Of a DNA stretch of 64,000 nt, positions 34,420 through 45,512 are shown piece by piece (within the stretch, counting starts at the first letter, position 1; each line of letters starts with the position of its first letter). Source of the DNA: Molanna angustata (lineage: Eukaryota > Arthropoda > Insecta > Trichoptera > Molannidae). The notes beneath the pieces were generated by a model. That model was given only the letters and a program-made list of their open reading frames with translations, was not told the DNA's origin and made no database searches. The stretch is from assembly GCA_963576475.1 (NCBI GenBank), contig OY754981.1, positions 30,170,132 through 30,234,131 of the forward strand. The letters are read 5' to 3'. The position numbers were made by a program, and so were the translations under genes.

Positions 34420-35150
34420 ATTGATGAACATTGCGCAAGCGCTTAAAGTGATCATGTAAATCAGTCGATGACAGATTGCAAGCCATGCAGGTGCCTGATT
34501 TCCGTGTTTTCCTATAAAGATTTATTCCCACTTCGTCTCAATTGAAATATAAATTATTAAAAAAAATCAGTGTCCGACCGAAACAAGATTTTCTACCGAA
34601 ACCGAAACCGAACCCGAATCTTCGGTATCTCTCTCAGTTTCAGCCGAAACCGAAACTTTTTTAGACACTTAAAAATCTATTGTTTACTGAAATTTGGCTT
34701 ATTGACAGTTAACGCGTGTTCAATGAAATAAAAAAAGAATACTTGAAGTAAGTATGTGGAAAAATATTTTTTATTTCTGTTAATAAAAAAAAACGAAATA
34801 TCATTTGTAAATTAATAGATTACATTAGTAATCCTAATTAAAAAGCCTTATATTGTACGCTAAAAAAAGCAGTTTTTCTACATTTTTTTTCTACGACTGG
34901 CCGGCGAACTCAACTGATGAAAGATTGATGGTGGCGGGTGATACTCGAGTCACGAACTTACCCGAAGTCAGCCGAACGACGCGCGATAATTCACGAACGC
35001 AGAGTTTCGGTGCGGCCGAAGGTTCGGCAGATTTTCTCCGAAACTGATGCCGAAACTAGATTCTATTGCCGAAACTTGCCGAAACCGAACCTTCGGTCGG
35101 TCACTAAAAAAAATACAAGTGACTTGCGGCAGGGAAAAATGTTTAAGTAT
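34420..35150. mobile_element. Foldback-family remnant split by a hAT-like insertion
   Basis: From 34420, GATGAACATTGCGCAAGCGC, AAAGTGATCATGTAAATCAG and CACTTCGTCTCAATTGAAAT follow the right arm of the 31007 element. The match stops at 34567 and resumes at 35107 with GTGACTTGCGGCAGGGAAAA, which corresponds to GACTCCCGACAGGGAAA in the intact arm. The intervening 539 bp are therefore a later insertion. The copy is old, with many substitutions. Confidence 0.8.
34560..35114 (+). mobile_element. hAT-like MITE, 539 bp, rich in CCGAAAC, with 8-bp target duplication
   Basis: The element at 34568-35106 begins CAGTGTCCGACCGAA and ends TTCGGTCGGTCACTA, giving inverted ends with two mismatches. It is flanked by AAAAAAAT at 34560-34567 and 35107-35114. 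That boundary is independently supported because the flanks rejoin into a continuous foldback-family arm. Both subterminal zones are dense in CCGAAAC/TTCGG motifs (for example ACCGAAACCGAAACCGAACC). The middle is AT-rich and non-coding. The frames at 34853-35047, 34938-35456 and 34968-35210 follow from its GC-rich end and are not genes. Confidence 0.85.
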
Positions 35151-35500
35151 ATACATACTCACAGGATAAACAGAGAGAACCGAGCGCCAAACTCCTCTAT
35201 TTTTGCACACATTCCTGGCTTCCTATACATCCATGATAGTCGATTGTCCTTATGTTTCCTTCTTTCAAGTATCATTCACATAGTCATGCTATGTCTTTCT
35301 GGGGCGACCCCTGTTATTCACTCCATCCATATATATCTTTTTCCATATATATTATTATTTTTACACTCATGTATATATTTTTGGTCAGTCGCTCGTCGTT
35401 CATTCTTTCAATATGTCCAAACCACCTCAAGATATTCACTTTCGTTTTACTTATAACATCCTTCTTTATATTTCTTAAATTGTCAATAATGACGGTGTTT
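35145..35500 (-). pseudogene. RTE-type LINE C-terminal fragment
   Basis: The minus strand reads DVISKTKVNILRWFGHIERM, then NDERLTKNIYM (about 35432 to 35369). After frame changes it gives pieces comparable to GRPQKDxxxYVND and LKEGNIRT. LRWFGHIERMNDERLTK is the signature near the end of RTE-type reverse transcriptases. The 3' side, GGTTCTCTCTGTTTATCCTG, matches the tail seen at 56850 and 29560. The plus frames at 35252-35509 and 34938-35456 are shadows. Stops and frameshifts make it a dead copy. Confidence 0.82.
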
Positions 35501-35510
35501 AATGTGTAGA

Positions 35511-35542
35511 ACCATCACCATCTTGGCGATGGCGGTGATGGT
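35511..35542. repeat. Small GC-rich hairpin
   Basis: ACCATCACCATC and its near complement GATGGCGGTGATGGT face each other across TTGGC. The outer nine base pairs (ACCATCACC with GGTGATGGT) are perfect. Function unknown. Confidence 0.7.
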
Positions 35543-35577
35543 AGAAATCCATTATACTATGTATTTTTAATCAAACA

Positions 35578-35695
35578 AAAAGGACTAGGTTTCTAGGCCC
35601 TTATCAACCAGTTGATAAGTGCCTAGTCAGCCGAAACGGTCGTCCTATAATAAGGAAAATATACTTGTTGAACCATAATCATTTTTGTTTGATTA
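35578..35695 (+). repeat. Repeat with GCCGAAA hairpin motifs, copy 2
   Basis: A 16-bp hairpin, CTAGGCCCTTATCAAC against GTTGATAAGTGCCTAG, is followed by TCAGCCGAAACGGTCGTC and TAAGGAAAATATA. These last blocks match the minus strand of 26600-26650. An outer AGGAC/GTCCT pairing encloses the hairpin. Confidence 0.6.
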
Positions 35696-36654
35696 TCATA
35701 TATCGTTCTATTACATACTTTTCTTAGTGATCTCATTAAAGTACCTATATGCGATAGTAAAAATATTCGATATGACTAAAATCATATATGTCTCTTAAAG
35801 CAGCACAATGCATATATAGTTTTAATTGTATTCGTAAACTATAAACGCCCATGAAAAGATTCTAAATCTTAAATAGCGATATATTTTTACTATTATACAA
35901 TATAATATACAGCGAACAATTATGAAACACTTGGAATTTTTGCTTTCAAATTTGATTGACAATACCTGTAAAAGTTATTGCAGAAACCATGGAAAGATGT
36001 CCATCACTACATACCTAGCTATGAAGTTATTGAGTTTGACGATGATAAAGCTGTTCGTTACAGTTAGTTGCTTCATACGAACTTCAACAGTGGTATGTCT
36101 TTGAAAAACAATAAAATATGCAACTTAATCATCTACGCCGAGTTCACATAGAAATACAAAAACGAACCTTGTTTCACAGATAAATTCCTCGTTGCGTTAA
36201 TATGAAACCTTCTCATAGAACATAATAGAAATAATGCAACACCTTTATTAGCCCGCGCTTTGTAAGATCTTCCTTCATGAGATCACTTTCTGAATACCGC
36301 AGATTGCATTTCCAAGTAAAATATATTATAAAATTCTTTCTTTATATTTTTAAATCAAGATGGTTATTTTTAATCAATCTTTTAAGTTGATAATTCAGTA
36401 ACTTTTATGTTACGAATGAATCGTTGTAGTTGAAAATTCGAATACTTTTATGTTATGAATCAACGAATGTAGTTTTTTTTTAATTAATGTCTGGCGTTCC
36501 ACCCGATATCGAGAGATAATAGCCACTAATCCCTAAGTAAGACAAACATATATTCATGTAGCTTGAGATGGATGGAAATCTCTTTCGACCTGCGGAAAGA
36601 CCGAGATTTTTTCATTTGGCAATTTAATTCAATAAAGCAGTGCATCGTTAATAG
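35696..36654. other. AT-rich spacer, no gene seen
   Basis: The plus frame at 35922-36104 has no recognised features. Confidence 0.45.
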
Positions 36655-36735
36655 TTTTAAATAAAATTATCCTCTTTTTGAGATCCAACCCAGGACGCCT
36701 GCACAGAAGCCAAAATAGTGTACCAGTTCACTCAA
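36655..36735 (-). repeat. SINE-B head fragment
   Basis: CCAACCCAGGACGCCTGCAC, then AGAAGCCAAA, corresponds to the tRNA-derived head of SINE-B on the minus strand. The body and tail are missing. Confidence 0.7.
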
Positions 36736-37660
36736 GATTTCGGGTTGCTTCTTGATAGATTGAAAGAGATTGCATTATAGCTATAAACCGTCATTGCGCA
36801 CTTAGTTGTACATAATTTGAATATAAAACAATATGTAAGAACAATGTTTATGTTGCTATGAAACACAAGAATAAATAAACATATTATCATGAAAATTTAC
36901 ATATTTTTGTTAATGCATTATGTTTGCGTTTCAAAACCAACTCTCTATTTGAGATCTCCACTCACATACCAGACAGAATTGTCAATACACTTCAATTAAA
37001 CAAAATTAGTCAAATATGACAAGACAATACAAACATTATGACAAACAATGTATTTCTACATAACTAATTGTTACACGGAGTAATCGGTATTGAACATTGT
37101 GTTTATAAATATAAAAGTCACAATTACAAAAGCCAAAGTAAATAAATAATGAGTTTGACTAAAAATACAAAAAAAAACGTTGACCGATTTTCGTCATATT
37201 CCTTTGTACTACGCAGTGAAAGCATACTAAATCGGTAACAAGCGGTAGTTGTGTCTCACAGTTCGTGCAGAATAAGTGACGACGGCGTCTGAAGACGTAC
37301 ATCCGTCGAAAGCTTGTGTCGCCAACGAAAATTTATTATTATTTACTTAAGCCAGTTTTTTATGGTATATTTTGTAGAAAAACGCGATAATATTTTAAAA
37401 AAAAGGGCACAAAATCAGAGAAGTAAGCAAAAAATAAACGATAAAAGTAATTAATAATATATTTGATTTTATACATTTCAACTGTAAAAGTCAGTAATTT
37501 TTTATCATAAGTATATTCTAGCTTTGTGGACATTGAGATAACACAAAAGTTTTAACATTTTAAACAAATAAATATGTAGGGTACGTGCCTACGCCATGAA
37601 AACACGAAAGTATATGTATTTATAAATATTCTTCATGTGTATATGCTTTTTAATGTAGAA
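36736..37660. other. AT-rich spacer with one motif of interest
   Basis: No gene. The stretch 37265-37325 (GTCTGAAGACGTACATCCGT, then CGAAAG) resembles the GAAGATG-hairpin-CGAAA motif type seen at 26440 and 35612. Confidence 0.4.
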
Positions 37661-37689
37661 AAACAGTACCTAGATTCGACCTGCCACGA

Positions 37690-37921
37690 AAAATATGGGT
37701 ACAGCGAAACAGTGTAAGAACGGAACAAGGTTGCTGTAACTTGTTGCTCTGGAAGTGGGGAAAAGAGGGAGAACCCAGAGTGTGAATGTGGAGCTGAGCA
37801 GACAGTAAAGCACATGGTGCAAGACTGTCAGCTCAGGAAATTTAGCGGCACCTTCCAGGATATCCACGAGGCGAGACCGGAGGCGGTGAAATGGTTGACA
37901 GAACTTGATCCAAGGCTGTAA
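37690..37921 (+). pseudogene. LINE reverse transcriptase C-terminus, frameshifted
   Basis: One frame reads DLPRKIWVQRNSVRTEQGCC then LLLWKWGKEG. After a frameshift near 37775 a second frame reads PECECGAEQTVKHMVQDCQL, then FQDIHEARPEAVKWLTELD, and stops at TAA 37919-37921. The CxCGxxxQTVxHxxxxC cluster and the NxxRTxxGxxxxxLxxWG block are typical of the terminal zinc-knuckle region of insect and other animal LINE polyproteins. The minus frames at 37633-37867 are shadows. The polymerase core is absent. Confidence 0.88.
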
Positions 37922-39150
37922 AACTCAGACTCAGCTGCCCATATGGGTGAAGAAGATAAAAGTACCAGAGTAACACGAAAAGTAATGTAAGTAAAGTAGA
38001 AAAATATCCAATTCAAATAATATCCAGTTTTCAAATAACTTTTGACAAAACTATTTTTTATGTACATAATACAAAGATATTTAAATATGGAAATAAAATA
38101 AAAATATGATTTTAAAAGAAAATAGTATAAGCACTGTTAATGAGCTTCATATTTGTTTGTAAATATTAACATTTCTTTACCACGTACGTTTATCCTTCAA
38201 AAACTTTTGTCAAAACATTGTACATTGTATTATAATTTTCAAGCTTTTTTGTGAAGAAAAAATGCTTCAACTTTAAATCTAAACAGTTTTCTCAAATACA
38301 CTAAGCGTGTTATTTTGCGAATAATGATTTATAAATAAAATCTTAGCTACATATCAAGAGTGCTACAATATAATCTTGATTTATTAAATTGTATACTATT
38401 GTAAGTAAATCTGTTTAAAGCGTTGTAATTTCTAATATTCCGAGAACATCCATAAATATATCAGGACAAGAGACAAAAGAACAAAACGTTCAAATAAGTA
38501 TAAGATATCTCGCTAAAGAGAAATGTCAGAGAAACAGAAAACCAAGTTATCTTATTTATGAATACTGTACATAGGTAAAAGGTACACTTGTACAGCAAGC
38601 ACTGCTTAAAAATTAATCAAAGAAGACAGACAAGTCAGTGTCTTCTGTCTTAGGAATTTCTCCGGAGAAATTGTGATGTTATATTATGTGACACTGGAGA
38701 TTCTCATTTTAGAAAAAAAAGGCGAAAAACTAAACATCACAATTGTTCGAGTACAAGAAAGAATAAGTAGAGATGAATTTTATAGATGAAAGCTGGTGAG
38801 AAGTGACCAAAACCAAACACTGTTTACCTTCCACGACAGTGTAACTGTGAAAATATATGATTTTGAACATTCCAAACGTATCTTCAGCACGATTTTCTTT
38901 TGTTTTAGTATGTATCTAGTTTTTTCTCCACAAAATTTTGTATCCTCAAAGAGCTATCAATTGATTAGATTTACCAGGAGATATATTCCAAATTGTACAT
39001 ATAATTATGGTATGTTAATGCTCTATCCAGTGATTTTTTTAATCCTGATTGTTGTCATGTAAATTAGCAACTATTGTATTTCTCCTAAAATGTTGTACCA
39101 TTTCTGTAGATTCTAATATTTTCCGTTTGTTACTGATGTATGTTGATAAT
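37922..39150. other. AT-rich spacer, possibly LINE 3' UTR toward its right end
   Basis: The plus frame at 38796-39062 shows no motif. Two short hairpins occur at about 38621-38650 (GACAGACAAG...) and at 38655-38672 (AATTTCTCCGGAGAAATT, a perfect 18-bp palindrome). Confidence 0.4.
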
Positions 39151-39159
39151 GTATTTTTT

Positions 39160-39262
39160 TGTTTCTCTGCTGTTTTGTATATTTTAAATCATGCTGTGAA
39201 ATCACTGTATTTTTTATTAATGTAAATGGCTTAGAGCCGTATAAATAAATAAATAAATACAA
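39160..39262 (+). repeat. LINE-like 3' end with (AATA)n tail
   Basis: ATGGCTTAGAGCCGTATAAA followed by TAAATAAATAAATA has the look of a LINE 3' terminus: a small GGCTTAGAGCC hairpin, then a simple tail. No coding part could be matched upstream. Confidence 0.5.
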
Positions 39263-39599
39263 CAAATAAATTATAATTATAAAATGGATTAATCAATATT
39301 ATTCATAGCACTAGTGCTGTCACGAAGAATACCGGTTATAAATAACAGAATAATCCATAGTATGGTAGTAGTGTAAGAAAAAAATTCGTAGAGCTTGCCA
39401 AGCGAAAGAATACGGGTGAAGTCACATTTGCGTCTGAACGCTGATGTTATTTGAATCAACCAATACAATTAGATGACGTTCAACATTGTGCAGCTTATTG
39501 CGTGTCACTTTTGCCCTGAACTTTGCAACCAATAAATATGCAAACATGCTACATAAAACTGTCGTCTGCTGTCGCAGTTCACTTGTTGAGCTCTATTTT

Positions 39600-39795
39600 T
39601 AAACTTTTTTTTAAAGAATGAACATGTCCTTAAACATTTTTCTAATTTAAAACGTATACTTGTGCTATAGTTGAACGAAATCGTAGAAGGATTCGAACTC
39701 GCGACAAATGCCGCGTTAAGGAGGAATGAAATAATTCTACATTGGATCCGCATTCTTTGTATCGATAGCCAAATTACTAACCGCTCAGTCACATA
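39600..39795 (-). repeat. SINE-C copy 2, diverged and with an internal insertion
   Basis: It shares ATGAACATGTCCTTAAACA, GTGCTATAGTTGAACGA and GGATTCGAACTCGCGAC with 10205-10372, in the same (minus) orientation. The head is interrupted by about 60 bp between the B-box side and CCAAATTACTAACCGCTC. The minus frame at 39505-39792 is not a gene. Confidence 0.65.
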
Positions 39796-40125
39796 CTCAA
39801 GTTCACACCTACACTATATAATTAAACGATCACATTGGGGAGTTGTGTAACGACCATTATAATTATGACAATATCGTAAAAACGAGCATTGTCGGGTACC
39901 GCAACAATGAAATGAAATTTTAATAAGTCAAATCTATTTTGAGAGTTTTATCGTGGGCGAGAGAGTCGGTAGTTTGTAGAGATATATAATATTAGAGTTC
40001 ACTTCACTTATATTTAAACACGTCCAGTTAAATATTCATCATATCAGTCCGCCAACTAAAACTGTTATATCGCGTCGGAACCGACTAACTTCTGACTTTA
40101 CTGTCCATCAGGGAAATATGTAGAA
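39796..40125. other. Spacer, no feature seen
   Basis: Mixed-composition DNA without shared repeats. Confidence 0.4.
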
Positions 40126-40129
40126 ACAT

Positions 40130-40775
40130 TATCTATAAACTAGTTGCATGTAACACATGAGATCCAACTATCGATGGCGATAGTTTGTATAGTTGAAGAA
40201 TACTTACCAAACTATAAATTTCTAAACTTTGGAAATATAGACAGTTAAACACATAAATTTACTATAAAAAATGCTTTTATTTATAAAAAAATTTTGAAAA
40301 ACTCTGGAATTTTTAATAAAAAAAAACAAATTTGTGATTTTGTATGTGTCTATATTTATACCAATATTTAGGGTAATAGCTTATATGGTTTTTGAGATAC
40401 CTATATGGAAAAATAAAGTAAAATTCAAAAGTTGATAACCCCTGACAGACAAAAATTCAAAATTCTGAATATAAAAGTTTTGTTGGTTAAAAATTTTCTG
40501 AAATGTAAGGCCTTATGAATCAAGCGGATCTAAGCGGATGTTCTACTCCGAATTCTGAGTACCTAAATCAATGATTGGAACATATATGCCGCGAAGCCTC
40601 TAGATTGGTGTTTTTTGGCTTCAAAGTTGATAAAAGCACGAAAAATATAGACCTAGCCATATAAATCTTGCGTATCTAGGCCTCAAACTGTCGATTCATT
40701 ATAAATAGGAGAATGGAGAAATAATTTTTTATAAAGTATCGACAGTTGGATAAATTACGTGAAACAAATTAATTT
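40130..40775 (+). mobile_element. Dispersed family D, copy 2 (internally deleted)
   Basis: It begins AACTAGTTGCATGTAACACA, then GATCCAACTATCGATG, and ends TATCGACAGTTGGATAAATT. Internal blocks AGTTGATAACCCCTGACAG, TGTTCTACTCCGAATTCTGA and CATATATGCCGCGAAGCCTC match copy 3 at 54035. The CA-rich microsatellite present in copy 3 is absent here (AAGCGGATCTAAGCGGATG). Confidence 0.8.
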
Positions 40776-40969
40776 TCAAAACCGAAATTTTAACAGGTAA
40801 GTATATTTTCCATTTCAATTTTTAACTATACACTTTTCCAGTAAAAAATGGAAATTTTCTATAGAAATCAAAGCAAATAATTAAAGTGTCTAAAAATGTA
40901 AGTACTATACACATTGAACCACATACTCGTTATAAATATAGTAATCGGCAAAGAACTAGAAAAATGATG
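40776..40969. other. Spacer, no feature seen
   Basis: Short AT-rich DNA without shared repeats. Confidence 0.4.
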
Positions 40970-41600
40970 CTGCGCAGAGTGCAAATTTGGGTTCATTGCT
41001 TTGTTGTTACTTGCGAAAACCGCCCCTCTCCACAATGAAAAGTTATTTACCGGGAAATATACATATTAGTATTAGGAGTATATGCACTGCAACCTGTAGG
41101 AACTTTTGCGCTCCCCCTACTTGCTTACCGATTTTCCTGTTACAGTATCTCCTCGAGTCTCAGGCCTATACGAAGCTTAGGTAGGACCCGGCATGGGATT
41201 TAAATAGGGTATGAGTTTCATGCCTATTTGGGGCTTGCCCGAGGTTCATTCTTACTTGTGTCAGCATCACTCCACGAGGTGGTGTGGCGTTTCCGCCCCC
41301 TCCCTACATAATCTGCATGTGCCGTATTCTTCTAATCCTATTTTCCGCAGATGATCCCCAAGTGAAGAACCATGTCAGAGATTTTTAGGGTTTTTCTGCC
41401 GAGACTAGCACATGTTCTGGACCTTTTTCGGTCATTGTTACCGAGCAGGTCTTTAGCCTGCCTGAGTCCCGGGAGTTCAATCCAGTAGCTGGATCTCACT
41501 TTTCTCCGTAATTTTCTTTACTTCTGCCTGGAACAATTAGTTTTCTAGGCCGCAGAATGGCTCTACTCCTATCAGGTGCCCACTCGCACCCGTCTTGGCG
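40970..41600 (-). pseudogene. LINE C-terminus with CCHC-like cluster plus 3' UTR, broken
   Basis: The minus strand from about 41505 reads VRSSYWIELPGLRQAKDLLG and RTCASLGRKTLKISDMVLH. After a frameshift it gives LGDHLRKIGLEEYGTCRLC and REGAETPHHLVE, then a TGA. The order W..LPGLRQAK, then LG.HL.KIG....CRLC..E.ETP.HLL is the end of LINE polyproteins that carry an RNase H-like region (I/R1/Jockey-type). The final Cys of the zinc cluster is lost to the stop. Downstream (41180 to 40970) GGCCTGAGACTCGAGGAGAT and a GC-rich 3' UTR follow. The plus frame at 40987-41184 is not a gene. Confidence 0.82.
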
Positions 41601-41999
41601 AGTATAGTATACCTAAGCTTAACATCTTCTTGTTCAAAAGTTGGCTACATTCTGTACAATCTTTATACACTCAATTGCCCGATTTACAGCATTTTGAAAT
41701 TGTACGAATAAATTAATCGGAAAGTTATAGGCTAAAATTAATTCACTTTACACATATGACATCATCAAAAAGACGACATTAAATTTTGAGCTGTACCTAC
41801 AAAAATTTGAATACTTCACATCACACAAAACTATCAAACCGGGAAACGAAAGTACCCGGTATAAGATATCGCGGTTTTGTCATAAAGAAAAATGAAGTAT
41901 TTTTAGGAAAAGTTAAGATTTTTTAAAAATGGTGCAATCACTGTCATGACAAATAAAGAGGAAAATACGTAAAGCTATTTTCTCTCCTCTCATTTTCAC
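41601..41999. other. AT-rich spacer, no feature seen
   Basis: No open frame or shared repeat. Confidence 0.45.
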
Positions 42000-42017
42000 A
42001 AGTTGCAACACTATACA

Positions 42018-42228
42018 GTAGGTATATTAGGCGCCCGAGTGTATATTATATTCCGGGCGTCCTGGGTTAGATCCCCAGCAGAGGAGAAATATATTTATAT
42101 CCATTTTTCACGCAATTCTTGCTTCTCTGAACTGGTAATACTGGTTAGTTACAAAAAAATATCATATGGCAATAAAGTCGCAACTTGCACGGGGTGCAAG
42201 GAAGAGTTTATTATTATTATATTCAAAT
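42018..42228 (+). repeat. SINE-B copy 3 (plus strand)
   Basis: GGGCGTCCTGGGTTAGATCC (B-box region), then CCAGCAGAGGAGAAAT, CTGGTTAGTTACAAAAAAAT and GGCAATAAAGTCGCAACTTG, then GGGTGCAAGGAAGAG and an (TTA)n tail. The hairpin before GGCAATAAA is degraded. The frames at 42003-42230 and 42166-42381 are read-through of the SINE. Confidence 0.8.
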
Positions 42229-43030
42229 AAATACTTAACGAAACAAGTTATGTGCATTGGATCGAATAAATATGATATATGTGTACTTACATACGATTTG
42301 CGGGATCGAGGATTACGTAAAGCGCTCTTGAATATTAACGTAAAAATTGACGATAATAGTACCTACACACTTTCGGCATGATACTCATTGAGAATTTCAT
42401 ATATAAAAACGTTACAAAATTCAAAATTACAACGTTCTACTATCATTAATGGATAGTAATATTAGTGCAATAGTCAAAAGATATTGTATTGATGTGAAAA
42501 AACATTTTCTCGAATATTATGAATCGAATTCGTAGGGGTGGATTTCTAAATAATTTCCCAACAGCGTTAACACCCTATGTACGAACCGGAATGAACTCTT
42601 GAGGTGGGGTATGATGGTGAAAAAAAAACAGAATTGATTTTATTGCCCTGGGACACCCACGCCAGCATAACAATAGACAGACCGCCTTTTTCCCAACGAC
42701 CGACGAAAATTTGGATTGTTATTTTAATTTTAAAAGGTAACAATTTAAAACGAATCCAGCGAACTGTCCAATTTCGCCAGCAGACTGCGTTCATAAAATT
42801 TATTTTTTTTATCCGTTAAATATTTAAATGATATCCCCGTAATATAAAAATTACATTATTTGATTTTTACCAAGTGGAAAGAATGAACGGTTTAAGAAGA
42901 AAATACAAAGTTGCAATGGAATGAGAAGCGACCAAGAATGTTGATGTTTGTAAGTGTGGGAACGCAAATCTAATCAATATTATTGTCAAGTATAGAGCAT
43001 GCAGGAATTTTTCAGTGAATATAACAAAAA
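42229..43030. other. Spacer, no gene seen
   Basis: The stretch 42590-42790 is GC-richer and open on both strands (42604-42819 plus, 42567-42794 minus). I see no motif in either frame, so it is left uncalled. Confidence 0.4.
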
Positions 43031-43279
43031 TATGGTAACACGATTATTTGATTCCCGACCAATACCAGATAGTAGGTATAATATGGTAACACGATTGTTT
43101 GATTCTCGACCAATACCAGATAGTAGGTATAATATGGTAACACGATTGTTTGATTCCCGACCAATACCAGATAGTGTGTATAATATGGTAACACGATTGT
43201 TTGATTCTCGACCAATACCAGATAGTAGGTATAATATTATGGTAACACGATTGTTTGATTCCCGACCAATACCAGACAA
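43031..43279. repeat. Minisatellite, five units of 51 bp (one 54 bp)
   Basis: Units start at TATGGTAACACGATTGTTTG at 43031, 43082, 43133, 43184 and 43238. Each continues ATTCCCGACCAATACCAGAT, then AGTAGGTATAA. Units are nearly identical, so expansion is recent. Because 51 is divisible by three, several frames stay open: NMVTRLFDSRPIPDSRY on plus and SGIGRESNNRVTI on minus. There are no spacers, so this is not a CRISPR array. Confidence 0.95.
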
Positions 43280-44460
43280 TATAACACTCGTTTTATATGT
43301 GTATTCATATGTTCTACTGGAGTTCATTAAATAAATAAACAAAAAGGATAATAGAAATTAATTTATTTTGTAATTAAAAGCACATTTTATTATTTTTCAT
43401 GTGAATAAAAATACTATTCGTGAATTTTATGTGTTCTATTTAACATGTTTCGTTACTGTGTGATATGAATAAAAAATATGATTAATCCCCATTCCTGGGA
43501 TAAAATTCCAATGTGAATAAAAATAAGCGTACTGACCGAAATATTGATTTAAATTTTCCCTTTTTATTAAATAAAATTAAATCGGACGACGCAGTACTTT
43601 TATAGTTTTTCACGAATAAAAATCATAGCGTGACGTAACGTACGGCCTATTGTAATTTGTCACCCTGATGTTCCCCAGAGAAATACAAGAATAGGTATTC
43701 CAAAATAACACAATATAGGTTATAATATGTACATGTAGGTAGGTAGGTAGGTATATAATTATATAATCAATAATACCAAAACTTCAATTTCAAGAATGTA
43801 TGTATTAAAATATGTATGTGATTGTTACCTAGTTCGTCTGTTGTATAGTCGAAAATGTTGGATTCATTCATCTTGGTGTGTTTACCTGCAAAGAAAATTA
43901 AAACGTTAATTTAATTTGATTAAAATTTCAAAATATAAATTAAAGGTTTATTTGATGCAATAAAAAATAACACAATTATTTAATTTTGAAAAAAAAAAAA
44001 ATAAATGCACAAAAAAACAAACATGGCACCATAGTCGTTAAGCTATTAGACTAAATATAAAAGTTTATAAGAGCTCCTCCACCACCACCACCCTCTCTGC
44101 TTATGGGGACCAATCAAAAATAAACATTTATTAGAAATATATAAAATATATATGAAATACGTTTTATTTCAATATGTACTATTAAAAATTAAGTGTTTTA
44201 AATTGTCGTATTTTTAATTATTTTATGTTATAATGTGAATGGTTTATTGATTGATCATCATCTGTGGACAAACGTAATTGGTCTCTTTTATGTTCATTTC
44301 ATAGTGTTTCTTTTTTTTACAATACATTCAATTACAAGAAGAAACATTCCAAAAATAACACCACGATTTGTCATTTTTTTTAAAAAAACAAGCCCATCCT
44401 TCTTACTGAAACTATGTTTTGTATTGAAGTATAGAACCATGCCTTTTCCGAATAACGTTT
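43280..44460. other. AT-rich spacer
   Basis: Contains a TAGGTAGGTAGGTAGGTAT run at 43736-43754. GAGCTCCTCCACCACCACCA, then CTGCTTATGGGGA at 44072-44110, loosely resembles 50605-50640. No gene; the plus frame at 44235-44474 runs into the hAT-like end that follows. Confidence 0.4.
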
Positions 44461-44504
44461 CGCGACCCCCCTAAGGGTCGCGACCCACAGATTGAAAATC
44501 ACTG
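44461..44504 (+). mobile_element. hAT-like right terminus (orphan)
   Basis: CGACCCCCCTAAGGGTCGCG, then ACCCACAGATTGAAAATCACTG. Read inward this is CAGTGATTTTCAATCTGTGG and GGTCGCGACCC, a very common hAT end with an internal hairpin. The 8 bp after it are TACTAGAG. I found no matching left end with the same 8 bp, so the element is incomplete. Confidence 0.65.
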
Positions 44505-44825
44505 TACTAGAGTGTACATTATTGTGTAATTATTAATAGATTATGACTACTTTTTATTTTTATTTGTATATTTCAGTGTATTTTTTTTTTGTTTATTTTA
44601 TGAAACTGTATTTGTCCCTTAAATAAATAAATAAATAAATACAAGTAATTGAACTATTTACATGGGTAATTTATATTGATAGCATTCAAACACACATACA
44701 CAAAGAATACATTATAGTGCCCGGTTACAATTTTTTTATTGTAAATTTCTGTTTATTGCAGCATTTATACATCCAGATGCAATATAATACAAATAAAGAT
44801 ATAAAAAACAATAAAACCTTATTAA
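44505..44825. other. AT-rich spacer with a LINE-like tail
   Basis: CCCTTAAATAAATAAATAAA at about 44616-44640 looks like a LINE 3' tail. No coding part is recognisable. Confidence 0.4.
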
Positions 44826-45512
44826 GAGGGTGACTGCTGCCAACGTACCTATTTTTTCAATTTGATATACCATAATTATTACTAAACGAATCATTTTGAA
44901 AAAAATAACCTAGTTAGTTTGGACATTAATAAAGAGAAATATACCTTAACTTTTTGATTATGTTCTGTATATATTCTTGTAGGAAAATAATAAGCATACC
45001 TCGATTTTAGACATTTATCTTAAATTTCTAAAAAAATATAAGGTATAGAACAATATTTTTTTTTATAAATTAAAGAAGAACAAAATACCTGGAAAAATAT
45101 GATATGACGTTGCATTAACGCATCAGGTTAAGTAAATAAACCAAAAAAACTTTTACTACGCAATGGCGCTGAATGGAAAATAAATGTTTTTTAGGTTTAT
45201 TTACTAAACCTGAAGCATTAATGCAACGTCACATCATATTTTTCTAGATATTTTTGTCTTCTTTAATTTAAAAAAATATATATTACTCTACGCCTTATAG
45301 TTTATTAAAAATATATGATAAACGTTGAAAATCGGGGTATGCCATTATTTTTCTACAAGAATTTATACAGAACATTATCAAAAAGTTAAGGTATATTTTT
45401 GTTTATTAATATCCAAACTATCTAATTTTTTTTTTTCAAAACGATTTGATAAGAAATAATGATGGTATATCAAATTGAAAAATAGGTACGTTGGTAGCAG
45501 TCCCCCCCTTAA
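44822..45512. mobile_element. TTAA-flanked long inverted-repeat element, 683 bp (piggyBac-like MITE)
   Basis: TTAA sits at 44822-44825 and 45509-45512. Between them, arms 44826-45150 and about 45187-45508 are inverted copies: left GAGGGTGACTGCTGCCAACG, right complement GGGGGGGACTGCTACCAACG. The spacer is about 36 bp. TTAA duplication is the hallmark of piggyBac-type transposition. The arms differ by scattered substitutions and indels, so the copy is not recent. No transposase is encoded. Confidence 0.88.

Noticed and set aside
35581..35640. Hammerhead ribozyme
   Set aside because: CCGAAAC and nested stems are present, but the CTGATGA core is absent (only TTGATAA), so the fold cannot be a standard hammerhead.
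43031..43279. Possible CRISPR array
   Set aside because: The five 51-bp units are contiguous with no variable spacers, and the DNA is eukaryotic. It is a minisatellite.
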